Shown here: piece by piece, positions 18,811 to 27,192 of the stretch | Position numbering within the stretch: the stretch's first letter is position 1 | Layout of the letters: each line of letters starts with the position of its first letter | DNA from: Cymbomonas tetramitiformis | Lineage: Eukaryota > Chlorophyta > Pyramimonadophyceae > Pyramimonadales > Pyramimonadaceae | Direction of reading: 5' to 3' | Assembly (NCBI GenBank): GCA_001247695.2 | Contig: LGRX02009892.1 | Coordinates: 1 to 27,444 of the forward strand | Length of the DNA: 27,444 nucleotides | The notes under the pieces: model-generated | What the model saw: only the letters and a program-made list of their open reading frames with translations | The model's database searches: none | What the model was told of the DNA's origin: nothing | Program-made: the position numbers and the translations under genes

Positions 18811-19272
18811 CAAATGTGACATTTGAATATCTGCACCTACAGCAGATCAGACTTGAGAGAATTGGTGGGAAACCATTTAGGATTCGATCAGTCGAACATA
18901 ACTGGAGGGAATCGAGGAGGACCTCAGTTATACAGTCACATCAGCAGATCTGTGAGTATTCAAATGAGAGACTTGGGAGGTGACAGTCAGAAACATTTAA
19001 GTACTGATGACAGATCCCAGCTGATTGGTTGTGGCAGTCAGCAAATGACTGAACACATGAAGTGGCTTGGTAAGGACGAGTTACCTTAAGTAGAGAGCTG
19101 TGCAAGCTCTCGGGGTTGAGTTTAAATTTGTCGTACATTGGCAGCCACCTCTGTGGCTGCTAGGCAACTTGACCAAAAGAGTAATTAAAAAGATCCGATT
19201 CACACATATCCCTACAAATTTAGGAATCGTAGGTAGGGCCATGTTTGCCTTGTATCTACCTTGTGTCTGGAT

Positions 19273-19368
19273 GGCCAAAAACCACGACCAGACATGGCCA
19301 TGTTTAGTCAGTTTTTCAGCGGCGCAACACAACCCAAGTAAGGCCATGTTTGGTCGGGGTTTTTGGCC
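19273..19368. repeat. Foldback repeat, 27-bp arms
   Basis: GGCCAAAAACCACGACCAGA... at 19273-19299 is the reverse complement of 19342-19368 with two mismatches, separated by 42 bp that contain AGCGGCGCAACACAAC. That internal word recurs in the foldback at 22330-22434. Confidence 0.75.
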
Positions 19369-19449
19369 TTACTTACCCCTTACTTACCTTGTACCTACCC
19401 AATGTCTAACGCACCATACGTACGCACGTGAATGCATGAATCACTTAGA

Positions 19450-19800
19450 CATTGTGTAGATACAAGGTAAGTATGGCCATGTTTATACATAAACAAGGTA
19501 AGTAGGGCCCTACCTATCATGTATCTGTACTCAAGTACAAGGTAAGTATGGCCATGTTTATACATAAACAAGGGTAAGTAGGGCCCTACCTATCATGTAT
19601 CTATATCCAAGTACAAGGTAAGTATGGCCATGTTTATACATAAACAAGGGTAAGTTTTGCCTTACCTATCATGTGTTTATTCTCAAGTAATGATCAAACA
19701 TGGCCATGTTTATACATAAACAAGGGTAAGTATGGCCTTACCTATCATGTGTTTATTCTCAAGTTCTGATCAAACATGGCCATGTATATATCTACCGCAT
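19450..19800. repeat. 76-bp minisatellite, about 4.5 copies
   Basis: GGCCATG recurs at 19475, 19550, 19626, 19702 and 19779. Units carry TTTATACATAAACAAGGGTAA, GTAGGGCCCTAC and CCTATCATGT. The same unit forms the array at 24530-24990. Confidence 0.93.
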
Positions 19801-19917
19801 ATCGAATACGATGTAAACATGGCCATATCTACCTAGATATTCGGTCTTTCAACGAATAGCAAACACATATTAATGATATGCTTTAACACACACATATTGG
19901 ATATGCTATGTATGCGT

Positions 19918-19971
19918 TGCATACTAAGTTTCAATATGTTGCATGCACAACATATTGAAACTTAGTATGCA
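19918..19971. repeat. Perfect 24-bp inverted repeat (hairpin)
   Basis: 19918-19941 (TGCATACTAAGTTTCAATAT...) is an exact reverse complement of 19948-19971, with a 6-nt spacer. It sits in AT-rich sequence without genes. Confidence 0.9.
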
Positions 19972-20625
19972 TACCGCAAGTTGGGATGCACTATACTTCC
20001 TAGTTGATTCGTGCTTTGAAAAGTATGCATGTGATATGTGAAAATGCGACAAGGCAATAGCAATTGCTATTCGAAACTATTTTTTACTCGCTACGTAACT
20101 ACATGCTCAATACGATAGGGCACACGAATGCAAACAAGCATGGGTTCTAACGCACAAATGAATACATTATGCAATACAGTTAATACAAACCAATATCGCG
20201 TAAGTACTATATTTTCTAATCTACTCCCTAAATATTCACTACAATACTATTTCAAATCCTACTTGAAAACTATTTCGTAAAATACAAACAATAAGCCTAT
20301 CTACAATCTACAACGCGAGTGTTGGCGTCGTTGATGAGCACGTGCCTTGCTCCTCATAAATTTTCAGCCATCCTATATCAAAGGACAAGGAACCAATCGT
20401 TAGTAAATCTGGAAAAAAAACAAGCACGCAAACGAAAACAATTCAAAGACAAGGGGTCAAAGGAGAATAGAAGTCGAAGGCGATGGAGTCGTTCGTGGGT
20501 TGAATCGCGTTTTCGCCGGTCCAACTCACGAGTCAATCTGAAAAATAGCGCCAACGAAAAAGAGGTTAGTAACGAGGGGAAAAAGGGGGAAAAATAAGAA
20601 GAAAGTTAAGGAGAGTGAAAGTTTA
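19972..20625. other. AT-rich spacer, no supportable gene
   Basis: A small plus-strand frame at 20319-20597 is rich in Lys, Arg, Ser and Asn because the DNA is A- and G-rich. It shows no domain and I do not call it. Nothing else was recognised. Confidence 0.45.
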
Positions 20626-20628
20626 GAG

Positions 20629-20698
20629 GGGGTGAGTTGGATTCGAACCAACCAAATCTAGTCCAAAGGACTAGCGGGAAAAATCTCCCGTTCACCCC
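20629..20698 (-). tRNA. tRNA-like cloverleaf (atypical; possible tRNA pseudogene)
   Basis: On the minus strand from 20698 the sequence folds with perfect stems: acceptor GGGGTGA/TCACCCC (7 bp), D stem GGGA/TCCC with a 6-nt loop, anticodon stem CTAGT/ACTAG, a 5-nt variable region, and T stem GTTGG/CCAAC with loop TTCGAAT. GGTTCGAATCC is a consensus pol III B box. Against a working tRNA: position 8 is A, the D loop lacks GG, position 33 is C instead of T, and the anticodon stem can extend to 7 bp leaving a TTT loop. Read formally the anticodon is TTT (Lys). A tRNA-derived pseudogene, organelle-derived insert, or unusual tRNA-like RNA are all possible. Confidence 0.45.
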
Positions 20699-20712
20699 AT
20701 GTAAACGTTCAA

Positions 20713-20742
20713 TACGCGCAGATCTAGCTACATCTGCGCGTA
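20713..20742. repeat. 11-bp perfect hairpin beside the tRNA-like fold
   Basis: TACGCGCAGAT (20713-20723) pairs with ATCTGCGCGTA (20732-20742) across 8 nt. An A-run follows. It lies just upstream of the minus-strand tRNA-like sequence. Confidence 0.8.
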
Positions 20743-20847
20743 AAAAACACTACGGCACTAGTACTTGCACGCAGGAGAAAATATGAAAAAGCAAGAATGA
20801 ATTCAGAAGCAACGCATGGAAACAAAAGCAAAAGCGCAAGCAGAATT

Positions 20848-21744
20848 TTGTACAGTGCAGACAGGCACTGCACTGTACAGATGGTCAACGAGAAGAGGAG
20901 GAATTTCGAACTCCAACGTTTACAAGTACAAACGGACCCCCGAAATAATGTCCGAGCCGATCGCAATGGGATCGAAACTCAGGGTTTTCGATGACGGCAA
21001 AATTTATTCTGCAGCGATGAGTCAATATTTCTTAGCGCAGTAAGTTTCTATGTATTAGTATGCTTCGTGGGGAGCATACTGATACCTTCACATGCCTCAG
21101 ACCACATCATACGAACCGTACTGAAGGAAATCTTGAGGGTGGGTATGATTTGGCGCTTTTACACCTCGGAACGCTCAATCGGGCATCCGGTATACCCCAA
21201 CTTAGCGTAGGGTACATCTGATTAGCGCAGCGGATGCGCGAGACCCTCAGCATCACAAAGACATCTTACTTTTTACTTGGCTGCCAGCGAATCTCCCGCA
21301 GATATCGAAAATCACTCGAAAATCACTTTTTACGCAAAAGTAGTTGAGTGGCGCAAAGCCCCAACCCGTACCACATCTTAGAATGTTGAGATTGGGCCAC
21401 TCGATCCCGGGATTATCGGTACCCACTTGTTACCAACAGTCCTGAGAACAATATATGATGCATTTGCAGACGTGAACTCGTGCAAATGCTTCATATATGC
21501 ATGGTCAAATATGCAGAAGACTGTCCCCGTCGGAACCTGACGATGAAATGTTTTTAGGTTAACGCGAGTGAAAACGGGAATAATGAAAATAATCGACGGT
21601 ACAGAATGACGATTCATCGATTTCATCGATTCTGCACCGTCCTCTCGATTTCAGGTCCCATTGCGACGAAAACCGCTAATCTCGGACATTATTTCGGGGG
21701 TCCGTTTGTACCGTGACTGACAACTCGAACTGTGCACTGTACAA
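20848..21744. mobile_element. Possible 897-bp inverted-repeat element
   Basis: TTGTACAGTGCA at 20848-20859 is inverted at 21733-21744. Inside, a 31-bp segment (20926-20956) is an exact inverted copy of 21681-21711, and similarity continues around it (TCGCAATGGGA and its complement). The left end also forms its own hairpin (20849-20860 with 20868-20879, 12 bp perfect). No transposase frame is visible; a small plus-strand frame to 21043 is not recognisable. No clear target duplication was found. A MITE-like element or chance inverted duplication are alternatives. Confidence 0.4.
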
Positions 21745-22240
21745 GTATGGTGACATGACATTGACATGACGTCTACGGTGACACGCGGTCACCTCTGCCA
21801 TCGGCTATCGCAATGTGAATGTCGCATGTCAACGTGCTATCAGATATCGAGCTATCGATGCCGTGTCTCTCACCCGATCGCGCGACGTTGTCTTTTGTGT
21901 CATCACTCGAGTAATGTGTAATCGCCTGGCATCTTCTGGGATAAACTGAAGACTCTCGATTTTCGAACGCCGCGATCTGAACGGGCTGAACCTGTCCGCG
22001 AACGGTCGGCGATCTGAACCTGCGCGAGTGGCGATTCCGGGTCATGGGACCCATGTTTTTTCTGTTGCGCTTTCTTTTGTGCATATTTTTTTCAAGGGTT
22101 TCCCACTTCTGGACCATTCCTGAATGGCCCATAGAATATTTGAGCAAGCCGTTTTCACCATCGTATTTTGCGAGCAAGCCCCTTTCTTTTGAGCTCAACT
22201 TGTTTTTTCATGAAAATGACCGATTTTTGTCCACGCTTGC
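21745..22240. other. Spacer, no supportable gene
   Basis: A run of short words (GTGACATGACATTGACATGAC) opens the segment. Frames on both strands are short and not protein-like; the longest (minus, 21773-22198) shows no motif. Confidence 0.4.
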
Positions 22241-22329
22241 CCCTGCACCCTAAGGTATGGTCTAGACATGACCATGTTTGGGTCGTTTCCCCATTGGGTT
22301 TTGCATTTGGGGCATTGATTTGGGCTATG

Positions 22330-22434
22330 TGCGCCGCTGAAGATGTCTACCTTGTGTTCGCGTGAATGCTGTTCGAACCGGGCCATACCAGGGCAATTCT
22401 ACTCAGGTACAAGGTAAACATCTTCAGCGGCGCA
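22330..22434. repeat. Foldback repeat, 26-bp arms
   Basis: 22330-22355 (CGCCGCTGAAGATGTCTACC...) is the reverse complement of 22409-22434 with one mismatch, across 53 bp. AGCGGCGCAACACAAC at its right end recurs at about 19318. Confidence 0.8.
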
Positions 22435-22448
22435 ACACAACGTGGTTT

Positions 22449-22566
22449 GCCTTGTTTTACTGCCAACATTGCCCAAAATGGCCAAGTTTGCCACGTGTTT
22501 TTAAACACAGATCAAACATGGTCCGTTTTATGTACGTCTTGCCCAATGTTGGCAGTAAAACAAGGC
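22449..22566. repeat. Foldback repeat, 23-bp perfect arms
   Basis: 22449-22471 (GCCTTGTTTTACTGCCAAC...) is an exact reverse complement of 22544-22566, across 72 bp. A related TTTTACTGCCGACATTGCCC occurs at about 25733. Confidence 0.85.
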
Positions 22567-22692
22567 TAACAAGGCCGTGTTTCACCATCTCGGCTGTTGA
22601 AACTGCTTAGGTAGGGCCATGTTTACGCCATACTTATGATGGTACAGCAGGTTACGTACGTGGGCAAAAGCGGTTTGCACGCACAATAGGCG

Positions 22693-23010
22693 ATGACATC
22701 CCGCGCACAGAGATTGGCGCAAGGTGGGATTCCGGAGGAGAGACGGAGGGTCAATCCCGCGAAAAGAGCCACTGTTGCATATCGCTTGCCAAATTCTCCG
22801 GGTGAGGGCGATGGGTTGACGACGCCGCCGCGTGCGGACGATGCCTTCAAGAGGCAACGTGTCCTCGAATGGGATGCCAATCCTACGAATGGGTTTATAG
22901 ATTTAGTTGAGGAACTCTTTTGGGATGGAATCATTCTGACGGAAGAATACGACAATCATCCGGCACGCGCCACCTTCACTGACATTGAACGCGACGGCAT
23001 GACCGGGTAG
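22693..23010 (+). CDS. Small unassigned protein, 105 residues
   Basis: The ATG follows an in-frame TAG by one codon, so the start is well bounded. The product is charged: an Arg-rich N-terminal third (EERRRVNPAKR), a Pro/Gly segment, then a C-terminal FIDLVEELFWDGIILTEEY. Its stop leads directly into foldback-type repeat sequence (GTAGGGCCCTACC), which may have cut the true C-terminus. The stretch VLEWDANPTNGFIDLVEELF has a faint resemblance to the VVLDPxADFFxQxV motif of the ORFs at 24226 and 15905, in similar surroundings. I do not recognise a family. It could equally be a fragment of a mobile-element protein. Confidence 0.4.
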   Translation: MTSRAQRLAQGGIPEERRRVNPAKRATVAYRLPNSPGEGDGLTTPPRADDAFKRQRVLEWDANPTNGFIDLVEELFWDGIILTEEYDNHPARATFTDIERDGMTG

Positions 23011-23019
23011 GGCCCTACC

Positions 23020-23095
23020 TGCCTTGCTCTCGGGACGAACCCGGGGCGAGCATTGCCCTACCTGCAATGGGAAGGGGCCAAGTATGGCCGTATTT
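23020..23095. repeat. Foldback-type repeat at the truncation of the family B element
   Basis: GTAGGGCCCTACC, TTGCCCTACCTGC and AAGTATGGCC words of the dispersed family lie exactly where the gag frame of the family B element stops. Confidence 0.5.
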
Positions 23096-23609
23096 TGACG
23101 TGTTCGCTGTAGGTCGAACCGAAAAGCACGGAAATTCCTCCCGTCACCCTCCCGTCACCCATCCAGTCCGCTGTTGGCGACGCGGGGTCAACCATGAGCT
23201 CGAGCGTGGAGAACAATAAGGCGTTGGCCTCCACGCGGATGGGGAGGGTAGCATCGTCCAGCAGGAAAAGGGGTGCGAAACCAATGTCCTCCGTGACAAA
23301 TGTTGTCTGCAGCGCAGAGACCATCCTGGCGAAGAGCGCGGACGCGTGGCACTCAGTCCCGGAAAATCGCCCGTTCTTGTCCTCGAATAACTTTTGGCGA
23401 ACGGACTTGGAGACCTTCATGTCGAAGTGTTCCCGTTGCAGCGTCCGCACCGAGGCCAGGAACGCAGCACCTGCTGAATTGGCAGCCGGCTGAGCTGCCG
23501 GCGGCGTGGCTGGAGTGTTGGCGTGTCTCGCAGCTGCCGAATCAAAAATCGTGGATAGCGCGCGTCGGCGATTCGCCATGCTAGCGGTGGCTCGAGTAGA
23601 AGCAACCAT
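23058..23609 (-). pseudogene. Gag-like protein of family B element, 3'-truncated
   Basis: The ATG at 23607-23609 gives MVASTRA, the counterpart of MAASTRARKR in family A. An in-frame ATG at the far 5' end of the open frame (MAARNCRTS) is less likely to be the start. The frame then reads an Ala-rich linker and the central gag block without interruption (KSVRQKLFED, EDIGFAPLFLLDDAT, NALLFSTLELMVDPAS), which lines up with the family A block that needs two frameshifts. It ends at a TAG at about 23058 inside repeat sequence, so the zinc knuckle and everything beyond are lost. The intact reading here supports real indels in family A rather than a programmed arrangement. Confidence 0.7.
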
Positions 23610-23980
23610 CTTGAGAAGGACTGAAGGGGCGGAGTGAGGCAACGGAACGCGAGATGTGCGGCAGTTTCGGGCGGCCAAGAAACGCGTGGGTCGCCGATAC
23701 GGCAGCCGTGAGAGATCAAATAATTCCGGGAAGTCGTGTGGTAGCGGCGGCCAATACGCAACGGTGTGGGATCCAACCAGAAAACGTAAACCAATCCAAC
23801 GTTAAGACCCGTAGAAAACCGTTCTCCAACCGGTGCGGCGTGCCGTAAATCAACCCATAAAATTTAGGCCATACCCGTGACTGCCGGCACTCTCACGCGC
23901 GGAGCGCCTCACCCCATCCCAGGCGTCCGAGCTTAGCCACTCATGGTGGCAATCTCGCAGTGGCTAAATAAAACGCAAGT

Positions 23981-23987
23981 GGGGCCA
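23981..23987 (-). promoter_or_regulatory. Candidate primer-binding site of family B (TGGCCCC)
   Basis: On the minus strand TGGCCCCACTTG starts 7 nt inside the 5' LTR. The family A element has TGGCCCCA in the equivalent place. Confidence 0.45.
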
Positions 23988-23994
23988 AACCTGG

Positions 23995-24209
23995 TAGATA
24001 TATGGTTCGGCGGTAATATATATCTAACTGTTGAGATAAACCCTGAGTTAAGGGTTACGGAATCAAAACGGTAAAAGTGAGATAGATAAATCAGAGGCAT
24101 ACATAAATACCTAACGGGTGTTTCCCGTCTACTGGTGACGGTCACCCAGCCTACCATAGGAAGTGACATGTGACAGTTTTGAGTGTCACACACAGTGTCA
24201 AATCCAGCA
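23995..24209 (-). repeat. 5' LTR of the truncated family B element, 215 bp
   Basis: In element orientation it begins TGCTGGATTTGACAC and ends CCATATATCTA, matching the solo LTR at 15174-15380 across its length. Confidence 0.8.
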
Positions 24210-24225
24210 AAAAGCGAAGATCGCC

Positions 24226-24510
24226 ATGTATAACCGGATGAACTCCATAGTTGGCCCGGACAGCGTCACTGGCTGTTTCTTTTGCGATGACCCCGAGAAC
24301 CCTGACACCGTGTTCGATACCAAAGAGCCATTCATGCTCGCAGATCAGATCGCGTCGCAAGTAGTAATTGTGAAGCATCCTTGCATGCAAACTGCGGTGG
24401 TTCTTGACCCTCGAGCAGATTTCTTCAAGCAGAATGTCCAGGATGAAAATCCTAGCGAGGACGAGCTTGCTAAGTACTTAGGCCTGCAGTACGACATGGC
24501 ATTTGTGTAG
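24226..24510 (+). CDS. Unassigned protein with Cys pair and VVLDPxADFF motif, 94 residues
   Basis: The ATG at 24226 (MYNRMNSIVG) lies 17 bp past the family B LTR. The open frame itself extends back into the LTR, where it is not genuine. The product has GCFFCDDPEN (a C-x2-C pair), a middle block EPFMLADQIASQVVIV, then VVLDPRADFFKQNV and QDENPS, and ends DMAFV. The motif recurs in the decayed fragment at 15785-15905 on the other strand. The LTR insertion abuts the 5' side, so the true N-terminus may be lost. The stop is followed directly by the 76-bp minisatellite. Family unknown; recurrence next to retroelement debris suggests a mobile-element protein. Confidence 0.45.
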   Translation: MYNRMNSIVGPDSVTGCFFCDDPENPDTVFDTKEPFMLADQIASQVVIVKHPCMQTAVVLDPRADFFKQNVQDENPSEDELAKYLGLQYDMAFV

Positions 24511-24529
24511 TGTAAATAGATAGCATCAG

Positions 24530-24990
24530 TTTGTGTATATACATAAACAAGGGTAAGTATGGCCCTACCTATCATGTATCTATGCTCAGGTACTGATCGG
24601 AAATGGCCATGTTTATACATAAACAAGGGTAAGTAGGGCCCTACCTATCATGTATCTATACTCAGGTACTAGTCAGGTAAGGCCATGTTTATACATAAAC
24701 AAGGGTAAGTAGGGCCCTACCTATCATGTATCTATACTCAAGTACTAGTCAGGTAAGGCCATGCTTATACATAAACAAGGGTAAGTAGGGCCCTACCTAT
24801 CATGTATCTATACTCAAGTACTAGTCTGGTATGGCCATGTTTATACATAAACAAGGGTAAGTAGGGCCCTACCTATCATGTATCTATACTCAAGTACAGG
24901 GTAAGTATGGCCATGTTTAGACATAAACAAGGGTAAGTAGGGCCCTACCTATCATGCATCTATACTCAAGTACCGAGGATCGGACATCGC
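24530..24990. repeat. 76-bp minisatellite, about 6 copies
   Basis: GGCCATG recurs at 24605, 24681, 24757, 24833 and 24909. Each unit holds GTTTATACATAAAC (inverted repeat), AAGGGTAAGTAGGGCCCTAC (containing a 12-bp perfect palindrome) and a CTCAAGTACTAGTC or similar tail. Same family as 19450-19800. Confidence 0.95.
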
Positions 24991-24997
24991 CATGTAC

Positions 24998-25605
24998 ATC
25001 TTTGGAGACTGTCCATAGTAAGGACTAAATAAGCGTAATAGCCCAAAAAAAACAGATTCTAAAAATATTTTTTTTCCAATGTTTTCAAGTACAGCCCAGG
25101 TACAGCCCGGGTACAGGGTAGGTATTGCCCCCTACTTACCCCTTACCTACCCAATGCCCATACCGACCTAACTTTGAGGTGCTGTAACAGGAAGTGTAAA
25201 ATGTTTTTTCAGTTAAATCTTTGGAGACTGTCCATAGTAAGGACTAAATAAGCGTAATAGCCCAAAAAAACAGATTCTGAAAATATTTTTTCCAATGTTT
25301 TCAAGTACAGCCCAGGTACAGCCCAGGTACAGCCCAGGTACAGGGTAGGTATTGCCCCCTACTTACCCCTTACCTACCCAATGCCCATACCGACCTAACT
25401 TTGAGGTGCTGTAACAGGAAGTGTAAAATGTTTTTTCAGTTAAATCTTTGGAGACTGTCCATAGTAAGGACTAAATAAGCGTAATAGCCCAAAAAAAACA
25501 GATTCCAAAAATATTTTTTTCCAATGTTTTCAAGTACAGCCCAGGTACAGCCCCAAGTACAGGGCAGGTACCGAGTAGCACAACTTTGAGGCCTCAAAAA
25601 GTGAG
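24998..25605. repeat. 219-227-bp tandem repeat, about 2.7 copies
   Basis: ATCTTTGGAGACTGTCCATA begins at 24998, 25217 and 25444. Units contain an A-run/T-run pair around AACAGATTC, then 1-3 copies of a 12-bp AGTACAGCCCAGGT word, then CCCCTACTTACCCCTTACC. Copy number of the 12-bp word accounts for most of the length difference. The third copy is cut short. Confidence 0.95.
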
Positions 25606-25925
25606 GTTACCAAAGCCATTCCACCCAAAACTTCGCTCCATATGTCTTACATCGACCCAAACCATCGATATCAACAATAAAAAACAAACTATCGGAAACT
25701 TCATTTCACCCGATTTTGGCTGGTTTTGCCATTTTACTGCCGACATTGCCCAAGTAGGGCCCTACTTGGCTCGAAACACAAGGTAAACACAAGGTAAACA
25801 CAAGGTTCTAAATTTGTAGGGATATGTATCATGCTTACAGCAATATATATCTCTTTGTAGGATTGAACTAGGTTCCCTGCATTGTGTAAGTAGTCTTAGA
25901 AGCTCTTAGAGAGCACCCCCGAACA
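25606..25925. other. Spacer; possible 3' part of a copia-type LTR
   Basis: No gene. AAGTAGGGCCCTACTT (about 25752) and three copies of ACAAGGTAAAC (about 25782-25805) are repeat-family words. CTAAATTTGTAGGGATATG (25809-25827) is the exact complement of a stretch at about 19204. A TATA-like AATATATATCTC lies at about 25842. The segment ends GAACA just before a primer-binding-site match. Confidence 0.35.
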
Positions 25926-25927
25926 AC

Positions 25928-25936
25928 TGGTATCAG
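25928..25936 (+). promoter_or_regulatory. Copia-style primer-binding site match TGGTATCAG
   Basis: CCGAACA-AC-TGGTATCAG reproduces the usual layout of Ty1/copia elements: LTR ending CA, a two-base gap, then a TGGTATCAG(AGC) match to the initiator tRNA-Met 3' side. The last bases (CGT) depart from the usual AGC. A matching 3' LTR would lie beyond the window. Confidence 0.4.
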
Positions 25937-26147
25937 CGTGGTTACGTTAGACGCGACCTGTTGTGCCGACTGCAACTTCGGGTGTACAATTACCGGCACA
26001 CGAATTCCGGGAGGCCTTTCCGCGAGTTCCTAAAGAATTCTGAAGACAACGACGTAAAGCGCGCTTAATTGCGTCTGCCTTTCGTCAAGGCTGTGAATAT
26101 TATCATATTGCGAACGAATATCTACACGTCGTCAATCGGTATAATCG

Positions 26148-27148
26148 ATGAATTGCGTGCCATTCTCGATTTTATTAGCGTCCCCTGTGGGAGAGTATTC
26201 GAGTGTTGTTGCACGACTGGAGGCGCATGTATTGCACGGCATGATCGACCGTCGACTGGCGACCCATGCTCAGTACGTAAATTGGTGCGCGTACGCGCAG
26301 CACCCTATGCAACCGTGTATGCTGCAGCCGCATGACTTGTGCACCTTGGAACGAGTTTTGTCGCACGATTGTGCGTGTATTGGATTGTACGACTTCTATT
26401 CGCCTCTGTTGCCCGTGCTTCAGCTCCATCACATGTCGTCATGTCCGCTGGGCGTTGGCTCTTGTCGGCTTGAGATGTCGTATAATACATTGTTGTGGCG
26501 TCATGCGCGCGTGGACGTACGGATTCCGCGTGCTGAGTACTCGCGGTGGCTGGCCGCCAAGCATCGGCGCCAACAACTTATCGCCAAGCGACGGTGTCAA
26601 CGACTGCATCGGCAGCAAACGGAGGAGTTGGCTGCGTACACGCGGTGTTTGGCCGCCAAGCATCGGCGCCAACAACTTATCGCCAAGCGACGGTGTCAAC
26701 GACTGCATCGGCAGCAGACGGAGGAGTTGGCTGGGTACACGCGGTGGTTGAACGCCAAGCATCGTCGCCAGCATCGGATCGCCATACGACATCACCAGCG
26801 GTTACGACAGCAGCAGACGCTGCCGATACGTGATGGCAGCTCTGAAATGTCATCGACTCAGTGTGTGTCTTCGCCCGATGATCCAGCAGCAGCACGTATT
26901 TCCGCTCCGGATATCGCGGCGTCGCCTAAAAGAGTGACGCTATTATCCGTAACTCCATCCGAGTCATTGGCTATGGATGACGATGCCTTCTGGGCTGCGG
27001 TGGATGCGGTTGAGGAGTCGCCGGACCCAGAGGAGGAGGATGACTTCTGGAGTTGCGATGCTGAGATTGCTGCCGATGCTAATGTTGCTGGAGGAATGCA
27101 GCATTCCGCGTGCTCATTGTCGTACGACACGTTAGCGATAACAGCTGC

Positions 27149-27192
<44 letters not shown>

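Larger units (their letters stand above)
23095..24209 (-). mobile_element. Truncated family B gag-only LTR element
   Basis: A 5' LTR (23995-24209), leader and the first part of gag read on the minus strand. The 3' half is missing and replaced by foldback-type repeats at about 23095. The leader shares with family A GCTTAGCCA-TCATGG, an AATAAAA word, GGGGCCA and CGTAAACCA, so the two families are related although their LTRs are largely different. Confidence 0.75.

Noticed and set aside
20319..20597. 92-codon basic frame
   Set aside because: Its composition follows from A/G-rich DNA; no motif, and the neighbourhood is non-coding.
21217..21262. A-box-like TTAGCGCAGCGGATGCGC suggesting a tRNA or SINE head
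   Set aside because: No B box and no closing acceptor or T arm at the expected distance downstream.
22044..22610. Several overlapping short frames on both strands
   Set aside because: They lie across foldback repeats and lack protein-like features.
26332..26751. 139-codon plus frame and several minus frames at the right end, including a poly-Ser frame
   Set aside because: They are alternative readings of the 26148-27444 frame; the Ser run is the complement of the GAT codons.
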